Shown piece after piece: positions 43,213 through 51,254 of a DNA stretch of 51,367 bases. Within the stretch, counting starts at the first letter, position 1. Each line of letters begins with the position of its first letter. The notes beneath the pieces were generated by a model. It searched no databases and was not told the DNA's origin. It worked only from the letters and a program-made list of their open reading frames with translations. Source of the stretch: an uncultured Bacteroidales bacterium (lineage in GTDB: Bacteria; Bacteroidota; Bacteroidia; Bacteroidales; FEN-979). The stretch is taken from assembly GCA_903926565.1 (NCBI GenBank), contig CAIYJU010000201.1:1-51367 (forward strand), read 5' to 3'. The position numbers and the translations under genes were made by a program.

Positions 43213-44373
43213 CTAGTGGTGTTCCGGCTCAATCGTTGCCAGCCCGAAGTAGAGTGCCGACAACAGGGTAAACACATACGCCTGGATGAATGCGACGAGC
43301 AGTTCAAGCAGGTTCATGAATATCATAAACGCAACGGAAAAGACCGAAACACCATATCCGATGGCGGCATTCATCTCTCCGAAAATAAAGATCAGGCTGA
43401 TGAATCCAAGCACGATGATGTGTCCGGCGGTAATGTTTGCGAAGAGACGAATCATCAGAACAAAGGGTTTTGTGATGATTCCGATGATCTCGACAACCGG
43501 CATCAGTGGCACCGGAAACTTCAGCCACCAGGGAACCCCGGGTGTATTGATGATGTCAACCCAATAGTGCTTGTTGCCGTTGATGGTGGTAATAACAAAG
43601 GTGAATACCGCCATGACCAGGGTAACTGCAATATTACCTGTTACATTGGCACCGCCCGGAAAGAAAGGAATCAATCCGAACAGGTTGTTGAAAAAGATGA
43701 AAAAGAAGACGGTAAGTAAAAAAGGCATGAACTTTTCATACTTTTTCTCCCCGATGGAACTTTTTGCAATATCGTCGCGGATGAAGATGATAAGCGGCTC
43801 AAGGAGTGACTGTAATCCGCTGGGTGCTTTATCCCTGTTGCGGGTATAAGCCCTGGCAACAGATATAAAAACAAAAATCAGCAGCAGGGAGCTCATTAAA
43901 ATAGCAAGTACAATCTTGGTAATCGAAAAGTCATACACTGCCGGACCTCCTGTTGCGGCCTCCCCGTTTTCTCCTTCACGAACAATTTTGCCCTTGTGCG
44001 GACCTTCAGGTTCAAGCTTGAACCCCAGGTAACTGTGTGATTCATTGTGGAAGCGGCTTGATAAAAAGGTGTAAAGTTTACCATCGTAAATAATGATGAC
44101 CGGGAGTGGAATGGTAAGATGCAGGTGGCCGATCTCGGCTACATGCCACTCATGGTTGTCAACGACATGTTCCATGATCATCTCTCCGGCATTGAATTTT
44201 CCCTCTTTATTACTTTCAGGTTTTTCCGTAGGTGCCGAAATGCTGTCGCCTGTTGGAACAAGCATGGTCTGATCCTGAACGGACGCAAACATCCGGGATG
44301 TGAACAATATCCCCAGAATGAGACAGATAGTGAAAAAACGAAGGGTCGGTAGGTGCGATTTGTGTCTTGTCAT
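43213..44373 (-). CDS. atpB: ATP synthase F0 a subunit
   Basis: A 386-residue protein with a Bacteroidota-type N-terminal extension: a signal-like hydrophobic stretch at 10-30 and a soluble region to about residue 150. The membrane core follows, with FMPFLLTVFFFIFFNNLFGL and the helix carrying the essential Arg (KPFVLMIRLFANITAGHIIV). It forms the proton half-channels next to the c ring. It is the first gene of atpBEFHAG, with a promoter candidate 30-60 bp upstream. Confidence 0.95.
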   Translation of the reverse strand: MTRHKSHLPTLRFFTICLILGILFTSRMFASVQDQTMLVPTGDSISAPTEKPESNKEGKFNAGEMIMEHVVDNHEWHVAEIGHLHLTIPLPVIIIYDGKLYTFLSSRFHNESHSYLGFKLEPEGPHKGKIVREGENGEAATGGPAVYDFSITKIVLAILMSSLLLIFVFISVARAYTRNRDKAPSGLQSLLEPLIIFIRDDIAKSSIGEKKYEKFMPFLLTVFFFIFFNNLFGLIPFFPGGANVTGNIAVTLVMAVFTFVITTINGNKHYWVDIINTPGVPWWLKFPVPLMPVVEIIGIITKPFVLMIRLFANITAGHIIVLGFISLIFIFGEMNAAIGYGVSVFSVAFMIFMNLLELLVAFIQAYVFTLLSALYFGLATIEPEHH

Positions 44374-44401
44374 GAAACCACTTGCGATGCTTTAATCCGT
44401 G

Positions 44402-44432
44402 CAAAAATAGAAAATAATATTGAATTAGGAAA
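44402..44432 (-). promoter_or_regulatory. Probable promoter of the atp operon
   Basis: Minus strand: TTTC (44432-44429, three of four to TTTG), 19 bp, then TATTTTTG (44409-44402), a full -7 match. It lies 29 bp before the atpB ATG. Confidence 0.6.
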
Positions 44433-44495
44433 ATAGTGATTTGTAACCAAATAACAAATTCTTCGTCTTAATGCCCCGGTGAATGGTAAATTAAT

Positions 44496-44503
44496 TAATT
44501 TTG
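44496..44503 (+). promoter_or_regulatory. Probable -7 element of the tolC operon
   Basis: TAATTTTG matches TAnnTTTG and lies 22 bp before the tolC ATG at 44526. No -33 match is seen at the usual spacing. Confidence 0.45.
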
Positions 44504-44525
44504 AACTCTTTTAAACCCCTTGAAA

Positions 44526-45995
44526 ATGCAAGCTTATCGTTTTAAATTCTGGCTTTCAGCCTGTATATTTTTTGCTTTTTTAGGAATTTCAGGGAGCGGT
44601 CATGCTCAAAAAATCTGGACCCTGGAAGATTGCATCAACTACGCCCTCGAAAACAACCTCGACATCAACAAACAGCTTCTTACCGTCGAAGGCAACAAGG
44701 ATGCGTTGCTCCAGAGCAAACTGACCATGCTGCCAAACCTCAATGCCAACGGCACCAATGTGTGGAATTACGGGCAGACTGTTGATCAGTACACCAACAC
44801 CTTTGCCACAACCACGGTTCGTTCCAATAATTTTTACATTGCGAGCGATGTTACGCTTTTCTCAGGACTGCAGAAGTTGAATACGGTCAAGCAAAACAGG
44901 ATAACCCTGATGGCGAGCCAGTACGATCTTGATGTGATTAAAAACAACATCTCTCTTTCGGTTGCCGGTTATTATCTCGACATTTTGTTCAACCTGGAGC
45001 TGCTGGATGTCGCAAAAGAGCAACTGAGGCTCACCACCACCCAGGTGGAGCGCATGCAGAAAATGGTTGAGGCAGGGTCTTCCGCCAGGGGCGATTTGCT
45101 GAATATCCAGGCACAGAGAGCCACAGAACAACTGAATGTGGTCGATGCCGAAAACCGTCTGTATATATCCTACCTTTCCCTGCAGCAATTGATTGACATT
45201 CCTGTCGTAAAAGATTTCAAGGTTGAGAAACCCCTGCTTAAAGAGGTGGAGGCTCCAAAGGAAAAAATATCGGCAGAGATCATATTCGAACATGCCCTGA
45301 AAACCCGACCCGAGATTAAAAGTGCTGAACTCAGGGTGGAAATTGCCCAAAAACGGCTCGGAATCGCCCGTGGCTATGTTCAGCCTACCCTTTCGCTGAG
45401 TGGCTCATGGGGCACCGGGTATTCCGGTGTATCCCAGCAACTCGACAGCGGAGTGCCGGCAACTTATGACACGATGCAGATCGGGTTTGTCCCTGTTGCC
45501 GACCCAACGAAACCGCCGCTTCCCGTTTATGGTGTACAAAGAATCGATACCTACATGAAAAAACCTTTCTGGGACCAGCTGCAGGATAACAGCAACCAAT
45601 CTGTCGGTTTTTACCTCAACATCCCCATTTTCAATGGCTGGAGCGGCCGCACGGCCATCAGCCAGGCGAAAATCCAGAAGTCACAGGCCGACCTCGACCT
45701 GGGAATTAAGACACGGGATCTTCGGAAAATAATAGAACAGGCTTTTGCCGACGCTGTTTCTGCTCTTCAGAAATATTCGGCTTCGAAAGACAAAGTCAAC
45801 GCCCAGGAAGAGTCATTCAAATATGCCCAGCAGAAATTCGATGTCGGGGTATTGACCTCCTTCGATTACAACAACGTCAAGAAAGACCTTACCATGGCAC
45901 AGTCACAACTGCTCCAGGCAAAATATGATTTCATTTTCAAAACGACCATTCTTGACTTCTACATGGGGAATCCCATCAAGATTGACCGCCAATAA
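44526..45995 (+). CDS. TolC-family outer-membrane efflux channel
   Basis: A 489-residue protein from the ATG at 44526 (MQAYRFKFWLSACIFFAFLG). A signal peptide is followed by the family opening WTLEDCINYALENNLDINKQ. Two OEP repeats follow with long helices (RLTTTQVERMQKMVEAGSSA and the second, YAQQKFDVGVLTSFDYNNVK). It forms the trimeric outer-membrane and periplasmic channel of a type I or tripartite exporter. The adaptor gene starts 18 bp later. The export cargo is unknown. Confidence 0.93.
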   Translation: MQAYRFKFWLSACIFFAFLGISGSGHAQKIWTLEDCINYALENNLDINKQLLTVEGNKDALLQSKLTMLPNLNANGTNVWNYGQTVDQYTNTFATTTVRSNNFYIASDVTLFSGLQKLNTVKQNRITLMASQYDLDVIKNNISLSVAGYYLDILFNLELLDVAKEQLRLTTTQVERMQKMVEAGSSARGDLLNIQAQRATEQLNVVDAENRLYISYLSLQQLIDIPVVKDFKVEKPLLKEVEAPKEKISAEIIFEHALKTRPEIKSAELRVEIAQKRLGIARGYVQPTLSLSGSWGTGYSGVSQQLDSGVPATYDTMQIGFVPVADPTKPPLPVYGVQRIDTYMKKPFWDQLQDNSNQSVGFYLNIPIFNGWSGRTAISQAKIQKSQADLDLGIKTRDLRKIIEQAFADAVSALQKYSASKDKVNAQEESFKYAQQKFDVGVLTSFDYNNVKKDLTMAQSQLLQAKYDFIFKTTILDFYMGNPIKIDRQ

Positions 45996-46013
45996 TCAGT
46001 AACACTGTTTTCA

Positions 46014-47399
46014 ATGACCAGCAAGATTTCGAAAAAAAACATATGGATCATTATTGCCATCGTTGCAGTAATAGCCATTATTGTGGTTGCCGCCATCATC
46101 AAAGGCAAGGGAAATGAAGGAACCAAGGTTGCCACGGAAAAGGTAATGAAAAGGACCATCATTCAGACAGTTTCTTCCAACGGAAAGATCCAGCCTGAGA
46201 AGGACATTAAAATCAGCCCGTATATCTCAGGGGAGGTTGTTGAACTGTATGTAAAGGAGGGAAACCAGGTCAAAAAAGGCGACCTGCTTGCCAAAATCGA
46301 TCCGGAGATCTATATTTCGCAGTTTGATCAGAGCGAAGCTTCGTTAAATACCCAGAAGGCCAACCTTGCCAATTCAAAGGCACGTCTTGCCCAATTGAAG
46401 GCACAATTTGAAAATGCGCGCCTCACCTATAACCGCCAGGATAAGCTGTTTCAGCAAAATGTGATTTCGACTGCCGAATACGACCAGGCAAAATCGGCAT
46501 TCCAGGTTGCACAGGCCCAGGTGACTGCCGGGGAAGAAGACATCAAAGCTTCCGAGTTCATGGTGAAAAATTCTGAAGCCGCGCTTAAAAGATCCAAAGA
46601 CGACCTGAACCGTACTGCGATATTTGCCCCGAACGACGGCACGGTATCAAAGTTAAGTGTTCTCCAGGGTGAAAGGGTTACCGGTGCATCCCAGTTCTCA
46701 AGCGGAACGGAAATCATGCGCATCGCCAACCTCAACGAGATGGAAGCCCAGGTACAGGTCAATGAGAATGATATTGTCAGGGTCAGCATGGGCGACACCG
46801 CCCTGATTGAAGTCGACGCCTACCTGAATCGCAAGTTCAAGGGAATTGTCACCGAAATCGCCACTTCTGCCAACACCACCGGCGTGAGTGTTGACCAGGT
46901 AACCAACTTCAACGTGAAGATCCATATCCTGAAAGACTTTTACAAGGACCTCCTCGTGGGCAGGGAGATCAACTACTCGCCATTCCGCCCGGGAATGTCA
47001 TGTACGGTTGAAATTCAGACCGAAACTGCCGATAACACCATCACTGTTCCGATCCAGGCGGTTACCACCCGGATTGCAAAAGACAGCCTTGATAAGCTCA
47101 AGGATAAAACCAAAACAAAGAAAGAGGGCGGCGATGACGAGGTGGAAGTTGTTGCCAATGCCAAGAAGAATGACAAGATCCAGGAGTGTGTTTTCATCCT
47201 GAGCGATGGGACTGCCAAAAAAGTGGATGTTAAAACAGGCATCCAGGATAACACCTACATCCAGATTACCAGCGGCCTGAAAGTTGGCGACGAGATCATT
47301 ACAGCTCCTTACAGTGCTGTGTCGAAATTGCTTAAAGATGGCGACAAGGTGAAGAAGGTTGACAAGAAAGACCTGTTTACCAAGGAGAAAGAGAAATAG
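46014..47399 (+). CDS. HlyD/AcrA-family efflux adaptor
   Basis: A 461-residue membrane-fusion protein. An N-terminal membrane anchor spans 7-31 (KKNIWIIIAIVAVIAIIVVA). The lipoyl half motif EVVELYVKEGNQVKKGDLLA is followed by a helical hairpin (~95-190), the returning lipoyl half APNDGTVSKLSVLQGERV and a beta-barrel domain with FRPGMSCTVEIQTE. A charged insert rich in Lys, Asp and Glu lies around 355-390 (KLKDKTKTKKEGGDDEVEVV). It should connect the TolC-like channel to an inner-membrane transporter. No ABC or RND pump gene follows here; tsaB does, after 3 bp. Confidence 0.92.
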   Translation: MTSKISKKNIWIIIAIVAVIAIIVVAAIIKGKGNEGTKVATEKVMKRTIIQTVSSNGKIQPEKDIKISPYISGEVVELYVKEGNQVKKGDLLAKIDPEIYISQFDQSEASLNTQKANLANSKARLAQLKAQFENARLTYNRQDKLFQQNVISTAEYDQAKSAFQVAQAQVTAGEEDIKASEFMVKNSEAALKRSKDDLNRTAIFAPNDGTVSKLSVLQGERVTGASQFSSGTEIMRIANLNEMEAQVQVNENDIVRVSMGDTALIEVDAYLNRKFKGIVTEIATSANTTGVSVDQVTNFNVKIHILKDFYKDLLVGREINYSPFRPGMSCTVEIQTETADNTITVPIQAVTTRIAKDSLDKLKDKTKTKKEGGDDEVEVVANAKKNDKIQECVFILSDGTAKKVDVKTGIQDNTYIQITSGLKVGDEIITAPYSAVSKLLKDGDKVKKVDKKDLFTKEKEK

Positions 47400-47402
47400 T
47401 TC

Positions 47403-48131
47403 ATGGCGCTGCTACTATGCCTTGAAACCGCCACTGAAGTGTGTTCCGTGGCTCTCTTCCGGGATGATACGCTCATCGGAATCAAAGAATCATCGGCACG
47501 CAATGTTCACTCTGCGATGCTGACAACTTTCATCGGCGAACTTATAAAATCTTCTGACAGCAATTTCGCTGAACTCGATGCGATTGCAGTAAGCATGGGC
47601 CCCGGGTCCTATACCGGCCTCCGGATTGGCGTGGCTACGGCCAAAGGCCTGTGTTATGCGCTGGATAAGCCGTTGATTGCGGTACCGACGTTGCAGGCAA
47701 TGGCGGTTGGGATGAAGTATGAAATGCAAAATGCAGATAGCAAAATGCAAAATGCAAAATTTAACAGTGCTACTTTATTCTGTCCGATGATTGATGCACG
47801 GAGGATGGAGGTATATTGTGCGGTTTTTGATCAGGAAAACCACCAGGTCAGGGAGGTTCGGGCTGAGGTTATCGATGAATTTTCTTTTCAGGATTTACTG
47901 GCAGGAGATACTGTAATTTTTGGGGGAGATGGTGCTGAAAAATGTAAATCCATCTTCGAAAATAATCCAAATGCTTTCTTCATGGATGACTTCAGGGCAT
48001 CCGCACGTTTTTTAGCGGGTCTTGCCGCCGAGAAATTCCGGCTGCACCAGTTTGAAAACCTGGCATACTTTGAGCCGTTCTATTTGAAGGATTTTGTGGC
48101 GGGGAAACCAGTGGTTAAGGGATTGCGGTGA
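47403..48131 (+). CDS. tsaB: tRNA threonylcarbamoyladenosine biosynthesis protein TsaB
   Basis: A 242-residue ASKHA-fold protein. The opening LLCLETATEVCSVALFRDD and the signature SMGPGSYTGLRIGVATAKGL are diagnostic of TsaB, the partner of TsaD in making t6A37 on tRNAs. CPMIDARRMEVYCAVFD is also typical. Between them an unusual insert (KYEMQNADSKMQNAKF, encoded by GCAAAAT-type repeats) enlarges a loop without breaking the frame. The gene starts 3 bp after the efflux adaptor and probably shares its transcript. Confidence 0.95.
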   Translation: MALLLCLETATEVCSVALFRDDTLIGIKESSARNVHSAMLTTFIGELIKSSDSNFAELDAIAVSMGPGSYTGLRIGVATAKGLCYALDKPLIAVPTLQAMAVGMKYEMQNADSKMQNAKFNSATLFCPMIDARRMEVYCAVFDQENHQVREVRAEVIDEFSFQDLLAGDTVIFGGDGAEKCKSIFENNPNAFFMDDFRASARFLAGLAAEKFRLHQFENLAYFEPFYLKDFVAGKPVVKGLR

Positions 48132-48135
48132 AATT

Positions 48136-48168
48136 AAACCTTCCAGGTTTTGGAAACCTGGAAGGTTT
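48136..48168. repeat. Perfect 15-bp hairpin repeat after tsaB
   Basis: AAACCTTCCAGGTTT, loop TGG, AAACCTGGAAGGTTT. The inverted repeat is exact and starts 5 bp after the tsaB stop. No T tract follows. The AAACCTTCCAGGTTT unit is, from memory, a dispersed Bacteroidota repeat; it may still end or protect the transcript. Confidence 0.7.
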
Positions 48169-48175
48169 GACAGGG

Positions 48176-48598
48176 TCATAGTGATATTTTTTTTACCGAC
48201 TCTATGATCAATAATTTAACCTGTTTCCATGAATATTTTTTCAATAACCTCGGTTCTTTTTCTTTCTCGGCATCCTCAAACCAGGTGAGGCTGCGGATTA
48301 CATGGCAGCAATGTCGCCGATGCCGGCCATCCGGATGTTGTCAATGATCAACATTTCGTCGATTAATGGATACTTATATGCAAGCAAATCAACTTTTATA
48401 TTGTTAACAAAACAATTCAGCGTATCAATGGCTTCACCTGTGACCCGAACTTCCCCCAGCTTTAAGGATCTTCCAGTCTTCCCATGTTCCACGGGTAAGA
48501 ACCCGCATGATTATTAAATCCGAGTCATGCTCTAAATCAAGTGAATCGGACTCAACATCCCAGAATAGTCCGATGCTTAATTTTTTTAGGTTATCCAT
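48176..48598 (-). pseudogene. Collapsed AbiEii-type toxin / DUF6922-like antitoxin locus
   Basis: Three blocks of recognisable coding sequence are fused out of frame. From the ATG at 48598: MDNLKKLSIGLFWDVESDSL, then IIMRVLTRGTWEDWKIL, which matches the N-terminal shape of small antitoxins of the DUF6922 type. Then in another frame NNIKVDLLAYKYPLIDEMLI, then IRMAGIGDIAAM, the nucleotidyltransferase (AbiEii-like) mid-region. In a third frame comes SLTWFEDAEKEKEPRLLKKY, ending ESVKKISL with a TGA at 48178, the usual C-terminus. The missing DNA between them points to two deletions. Family names are from memory of the motif patterns. Confidence 0.72.
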
Positions 48599-48604
48599 AA
48601 TAAA

Positions 48605-48612
48605 CAAAGGTA
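48605..48612 (-). promoter_or_regulatory. -7 element of the decayed antitoxin gene
   Basis: Minus-strand TACCTTTG matches TAnnTTTG, six bases before the ATG at 48598. No -33 TTTG is found. Confidence 0.4.
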
Positions 48613-48827
48613 CGAAACTATCCTGTAACTTGGGAGTAGCATCAATCCTTGGTGTATTTTTCCATTTCCTAAAACTATTGTGCGATAAATGAACAAATTA
48701 TTTACCGCATTTATGCGACGATTATTTTACTTTTTCACCGCAAGTGAACAAGTTGTCAAAGCACATACTTTGTGTACGGCCGGCCTGCCATTGGCTAACG
48801 GCTTCGTTAATGCATGTGCACTGCAGA

Positions 48828-50375
48828 TTAATCAATAACCAGTTTCTTCACCTCAATCCCTTCTTTTGATTGTATTTTAACTAAATAGATGCCTTGTACC
48901 AGGGTTCCGACATCCATTTGGATTTGATATTGAAAGTGGTATTTTTCCTTTAACAGAAGTTCTCCCCTCATCGTTAAAATGGAGATCTCTATTTCTTTAT
49001 TCCACATTCTTTCACTGCTGACCGTAATTTTAGTGTCAGCCGGGTTAGGCCATAAATTATACGTGGTGATTCCGGGTTGTTTCCCGGGCACAGATGTTGA
49101 TCCTGCGATACTTTTTTTCAAAATGGTCGACATTTCCCCAACGGCATACCCTGCTGTCGAATCAGGAAAGAACACCGAATAAAGATCATTCCAGGTGTTG
49201 CTTGAATCGGCGACCCAGGATGAACCTGCATCGGTGGTATAGAAAATATCTCCACACCAGTCGGCAGCATATCCTTTGGAAGGAGTAACAAAGTAAACTG
49301 ATCTTACATAACATGAATTTACCGGTAATTGTAAATTCGTCCATGTTTCACCTCCATCTGTGGTTTTTGAGATGGATGCCAGATAATTTACATCTCCGCC
49401 AGCTACATACCCGGTATTTGCATCTGTGAAGAATACAGAGCTAAAAGAGATGTTGCTCATGGCCGGAAAGGGAACCTTGTTCCATATATTCCCTCCGTCA
49501 ATGGTTTTCAGGATCATCGGATAGAGAGGAAAAGAGTACATTCCCACCGAATCGCCGATTGCATAACCGGTACTGTCATCAGGAAAAAAAACTGTATGTA
49601 AACAAGAACTCAAAGTTGCTCCGCCTGATAATACACTCCAGGAAGATCCTCCATTTTCCGTTTTCAATATTTTTACTGAAGGTTCAGGCGAACTAATTCC
49701 GGTTGTTGCGGTCACTGCATAACCTGTATTGGCATCGGTAAAAACAACAGAAGTCAAACTGGTAAAATTGGGAAAGTACAACAAGGTATCCCCGTTTACT
49801 CCGCCATTGATGGTTTTCAGGAGGATCCCTGTAAAATCAATATCATCATAACCGGCGGCATACCCGGTGTTATCGTCGGTAAAATAAAGTGACATTATGT
49901 TGGCATGAGGAGCAATGTTCTGATGCGTCCATGTGTCACCGCCATCTGTTGTTTTCAGCATTCCCCCTCCCAGGCCTGCGCTGTAACCAATGTTACTGCC
50001 GGGGAAATAAATTGAATATAATCCTGAGGCCGTATCTGATAACACGGTATTCCATGAATTTCCGGCGTCCGTGGTTTTTAGTATCACACTTCCCCCTCTT
50101 CGCTTCATCCCGGCAACATAACCCGTATTTTCATTTGTAAAGAATATAGAAAAGCATGTAACATCCTACCCTCCCGGGCGGACTGTCCAGGTAGAGCCCC
50201 TATCGGTGGTTTTCAGAATAGTTCCCGCATCACCGGCTGCATAACCGTGGGCAGGATCGGTAAAGAAAACGGCATACAACGGATTACCTGCCGGCGAAGG
50301 ATTTTGCCATTTCCACTGGGGGAAGCCGAGGATTGAGATTAGGGAAAAACTGAGAACAACGGAAAACTTTTTCAT
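48828..50375 (-). pseudogene. T9SS-sorted YCF48/BNR-like beta-propeller protein interrupted by an in-frame TAG
   Basis: One frame of 516 codons runs from MKKFSVVLSFSLISILGFPQ (signal peptide) at 50375 to the stop at 48828. It carries a single TAG at 50168-50166 (codon 70, ...TWTVRPGG-TAG-DVTCFSIFF). Both sides are the same protein: repeated units with TGYAAG, ILKTTDGG and SWxxL, i.e. YCF48/photosystem-assembly-like propeller blades, and a type IX sorting tail (YNLWPNPADTKITVSSERMW to VKKLVID). An internal ATG at 50108 exists but would give a protein without a signal peptide. TAG could arise from CAG or TGG by one change. Sequencing error or readthrough remain possible. Confidence 0.8.
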
Positions 50376-50484
50376 AAGTTATCAAAGTATAGGACGACAG
50401 ACTGCAAGTCAATCCTGACAGCAAATTACGAAATATGCAGTATGGGGCTTAGTTGCTGTATTAGTTGAAGTGAGTTTATTATCG

Positions 50485-50826
50485 TCAGAAGTGCCGAATT
50501 ATCTTGACTATTTCAGAAATGAGTCCTGGAATTTGATCAAAGGTGATTTTCCATACAATTTGAAGGTCAACACCAAAATAGTCATGGACGACACGATTAC
50601 GGAATCCTCGAATTCTGTGCCAATCAATCTCCGGATACTTATCTTTTATTTCATCCGGTAACAGATTCGATGCTTCCCCAATAATTTCAAAATTGCGTAT
50701 AACGGCATCGATTGTCTTGTTATCTATAGAAAACTCGGCAAATGTCAGATCCTTGGTATATTCGAGGATCTTTACCGCAGATTCTTGAATGTCCTCAAGT
50801 AAAAGTCGTGGAGTCCGTTTAGACAT
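50485..50826 (-). CDS. hepT: HepT-family HEPN toxin
   Basis: A 113-residue all-helical protein with the HEPN motif RX4HXY intact: R76-N-R-V-V-H81-D-Y83 in RGFRNRVVHDYFGVD. HepT proteins are ribonuclease-like toxins inactivated by their MntA nucleotidyltransferase partner, which adds AMP to the Tyr of the motif. The start overlaps the mntA stop by 8 bp. The pair lies beside the decayed propeller gene, 110 bp from its start. Fully intact. Confidence 0.92.
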   Translation of the reverse strand: MSKRTPRLLLEDIQESAVKILEYTKDLTFAEFSIDNKTIDAVIRNFEIIGEASNLLPDEIKDKYPEIDWHRIRGFRNRVVHDYFGVDLQIVWKITFDQIPGLISEIVKIIRHF

Positions 50827-51109
50827 AAATCAGATCTTTTTGAATTTCATCAAAGTACTTTGGTTTGACCCCGTTTTTTGAAACAAGATCGACTTTGCGA
50901 TTTAGAATTTTCTCAAGTTCTTCTGCAAGATCAATGAATTCAATCCCAATAGGTTGATCATAGTCAATAAGAATGTCAATATCGCTATCATCCCGGAAAT
51001 CTTCTCTTGTAAATGAGCCAAAAATTCCAATAGATGTCAGATGATACCTTGCAAACAAGTCTAGTTTATTATCTTTCAACGCTTTGGTTATATGTTCCTT
51101 ATTGTCCAT
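50819..51109 (-). CDS. mntA: MntA-family nucleotidyltransferase antitoxin
   Basis: A 96-residue minimal nucleotidyltransferase. The catalytic GSX10DXD motif is complete: G31-S32 and D43-I-D45 in GSFTREDFRDDSDIDILID. I choose the ATG at 51109 (MDNKEHITKALKDNKLDLFA). An in-frame ATG at 51124 lies upstream of the -7 element and would not be in the transcript. MntA neutralises HepT by AMPylation. The gene is first in the operon and has a consensus promoter that leaves almost no leader. Confidence 0.92.
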   Translation of the reverse strand: MDNKEHITKALKDNKLDLFARYHLTSIGIFGSFTREDFRDDSDIDILIDYDQPIGIEFIDLAEELEKILNRKVDLVSKNGVKPKYFDEIQKDLIYV

Positions 51110-51113
51110 TGAA

Positions 51114-51144
51114 CAAAGATACATTACTAATTTGTGAACTCAAA
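51114..51144 (-). promoter_or_regulatory. Consensus promoter of the mntA-hepT operon
   Basis: Minus strand: TTTG (51144-51141), exactly 19 bp, TATCTTTG (51121-51114), then TTCA and the ATG at 51109. This is a full -33/-7 match with only four bases between the -7 element and the start codon. Confidence 0.8.
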
Positions 51145-51156
51145 ATTTTCATTTCA

Positions 51157-51236
51157 ACTAACGCCTGGCCTGCAACTGCATCAAAGGCAGAGCCTTTGAA
51201 AAGCAACATTACGTTAGTTTTGATGTAGTTGCAGGC
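51157..51236. repeat. Interleaved inverted repeats upstream of mntA-hepT
   Basis: Arms of 18 bp (GCCTGCAACTGCATCAAA at 51168-51185 and TTTGATGTAGTTGCAGGC at 51219-51236) pair with one mismatch. A second pair, ACTAACG (51157-51163) and CGTTAGT (51212-51218), is interleaved rather than nested. A small AAAGGC / GCCTTT hairpin lies in the loop. No gene is present here. Confidence 0.6.
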
Positions 51237-51254
51237 TCGTAGCAACAGTTATTT

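Noticed and set aside
51157..51236. Calling the interleaved repeats an integron attC site
   Set aside because: The arms do not fit the nested R/L box layout and no integrase is visible.
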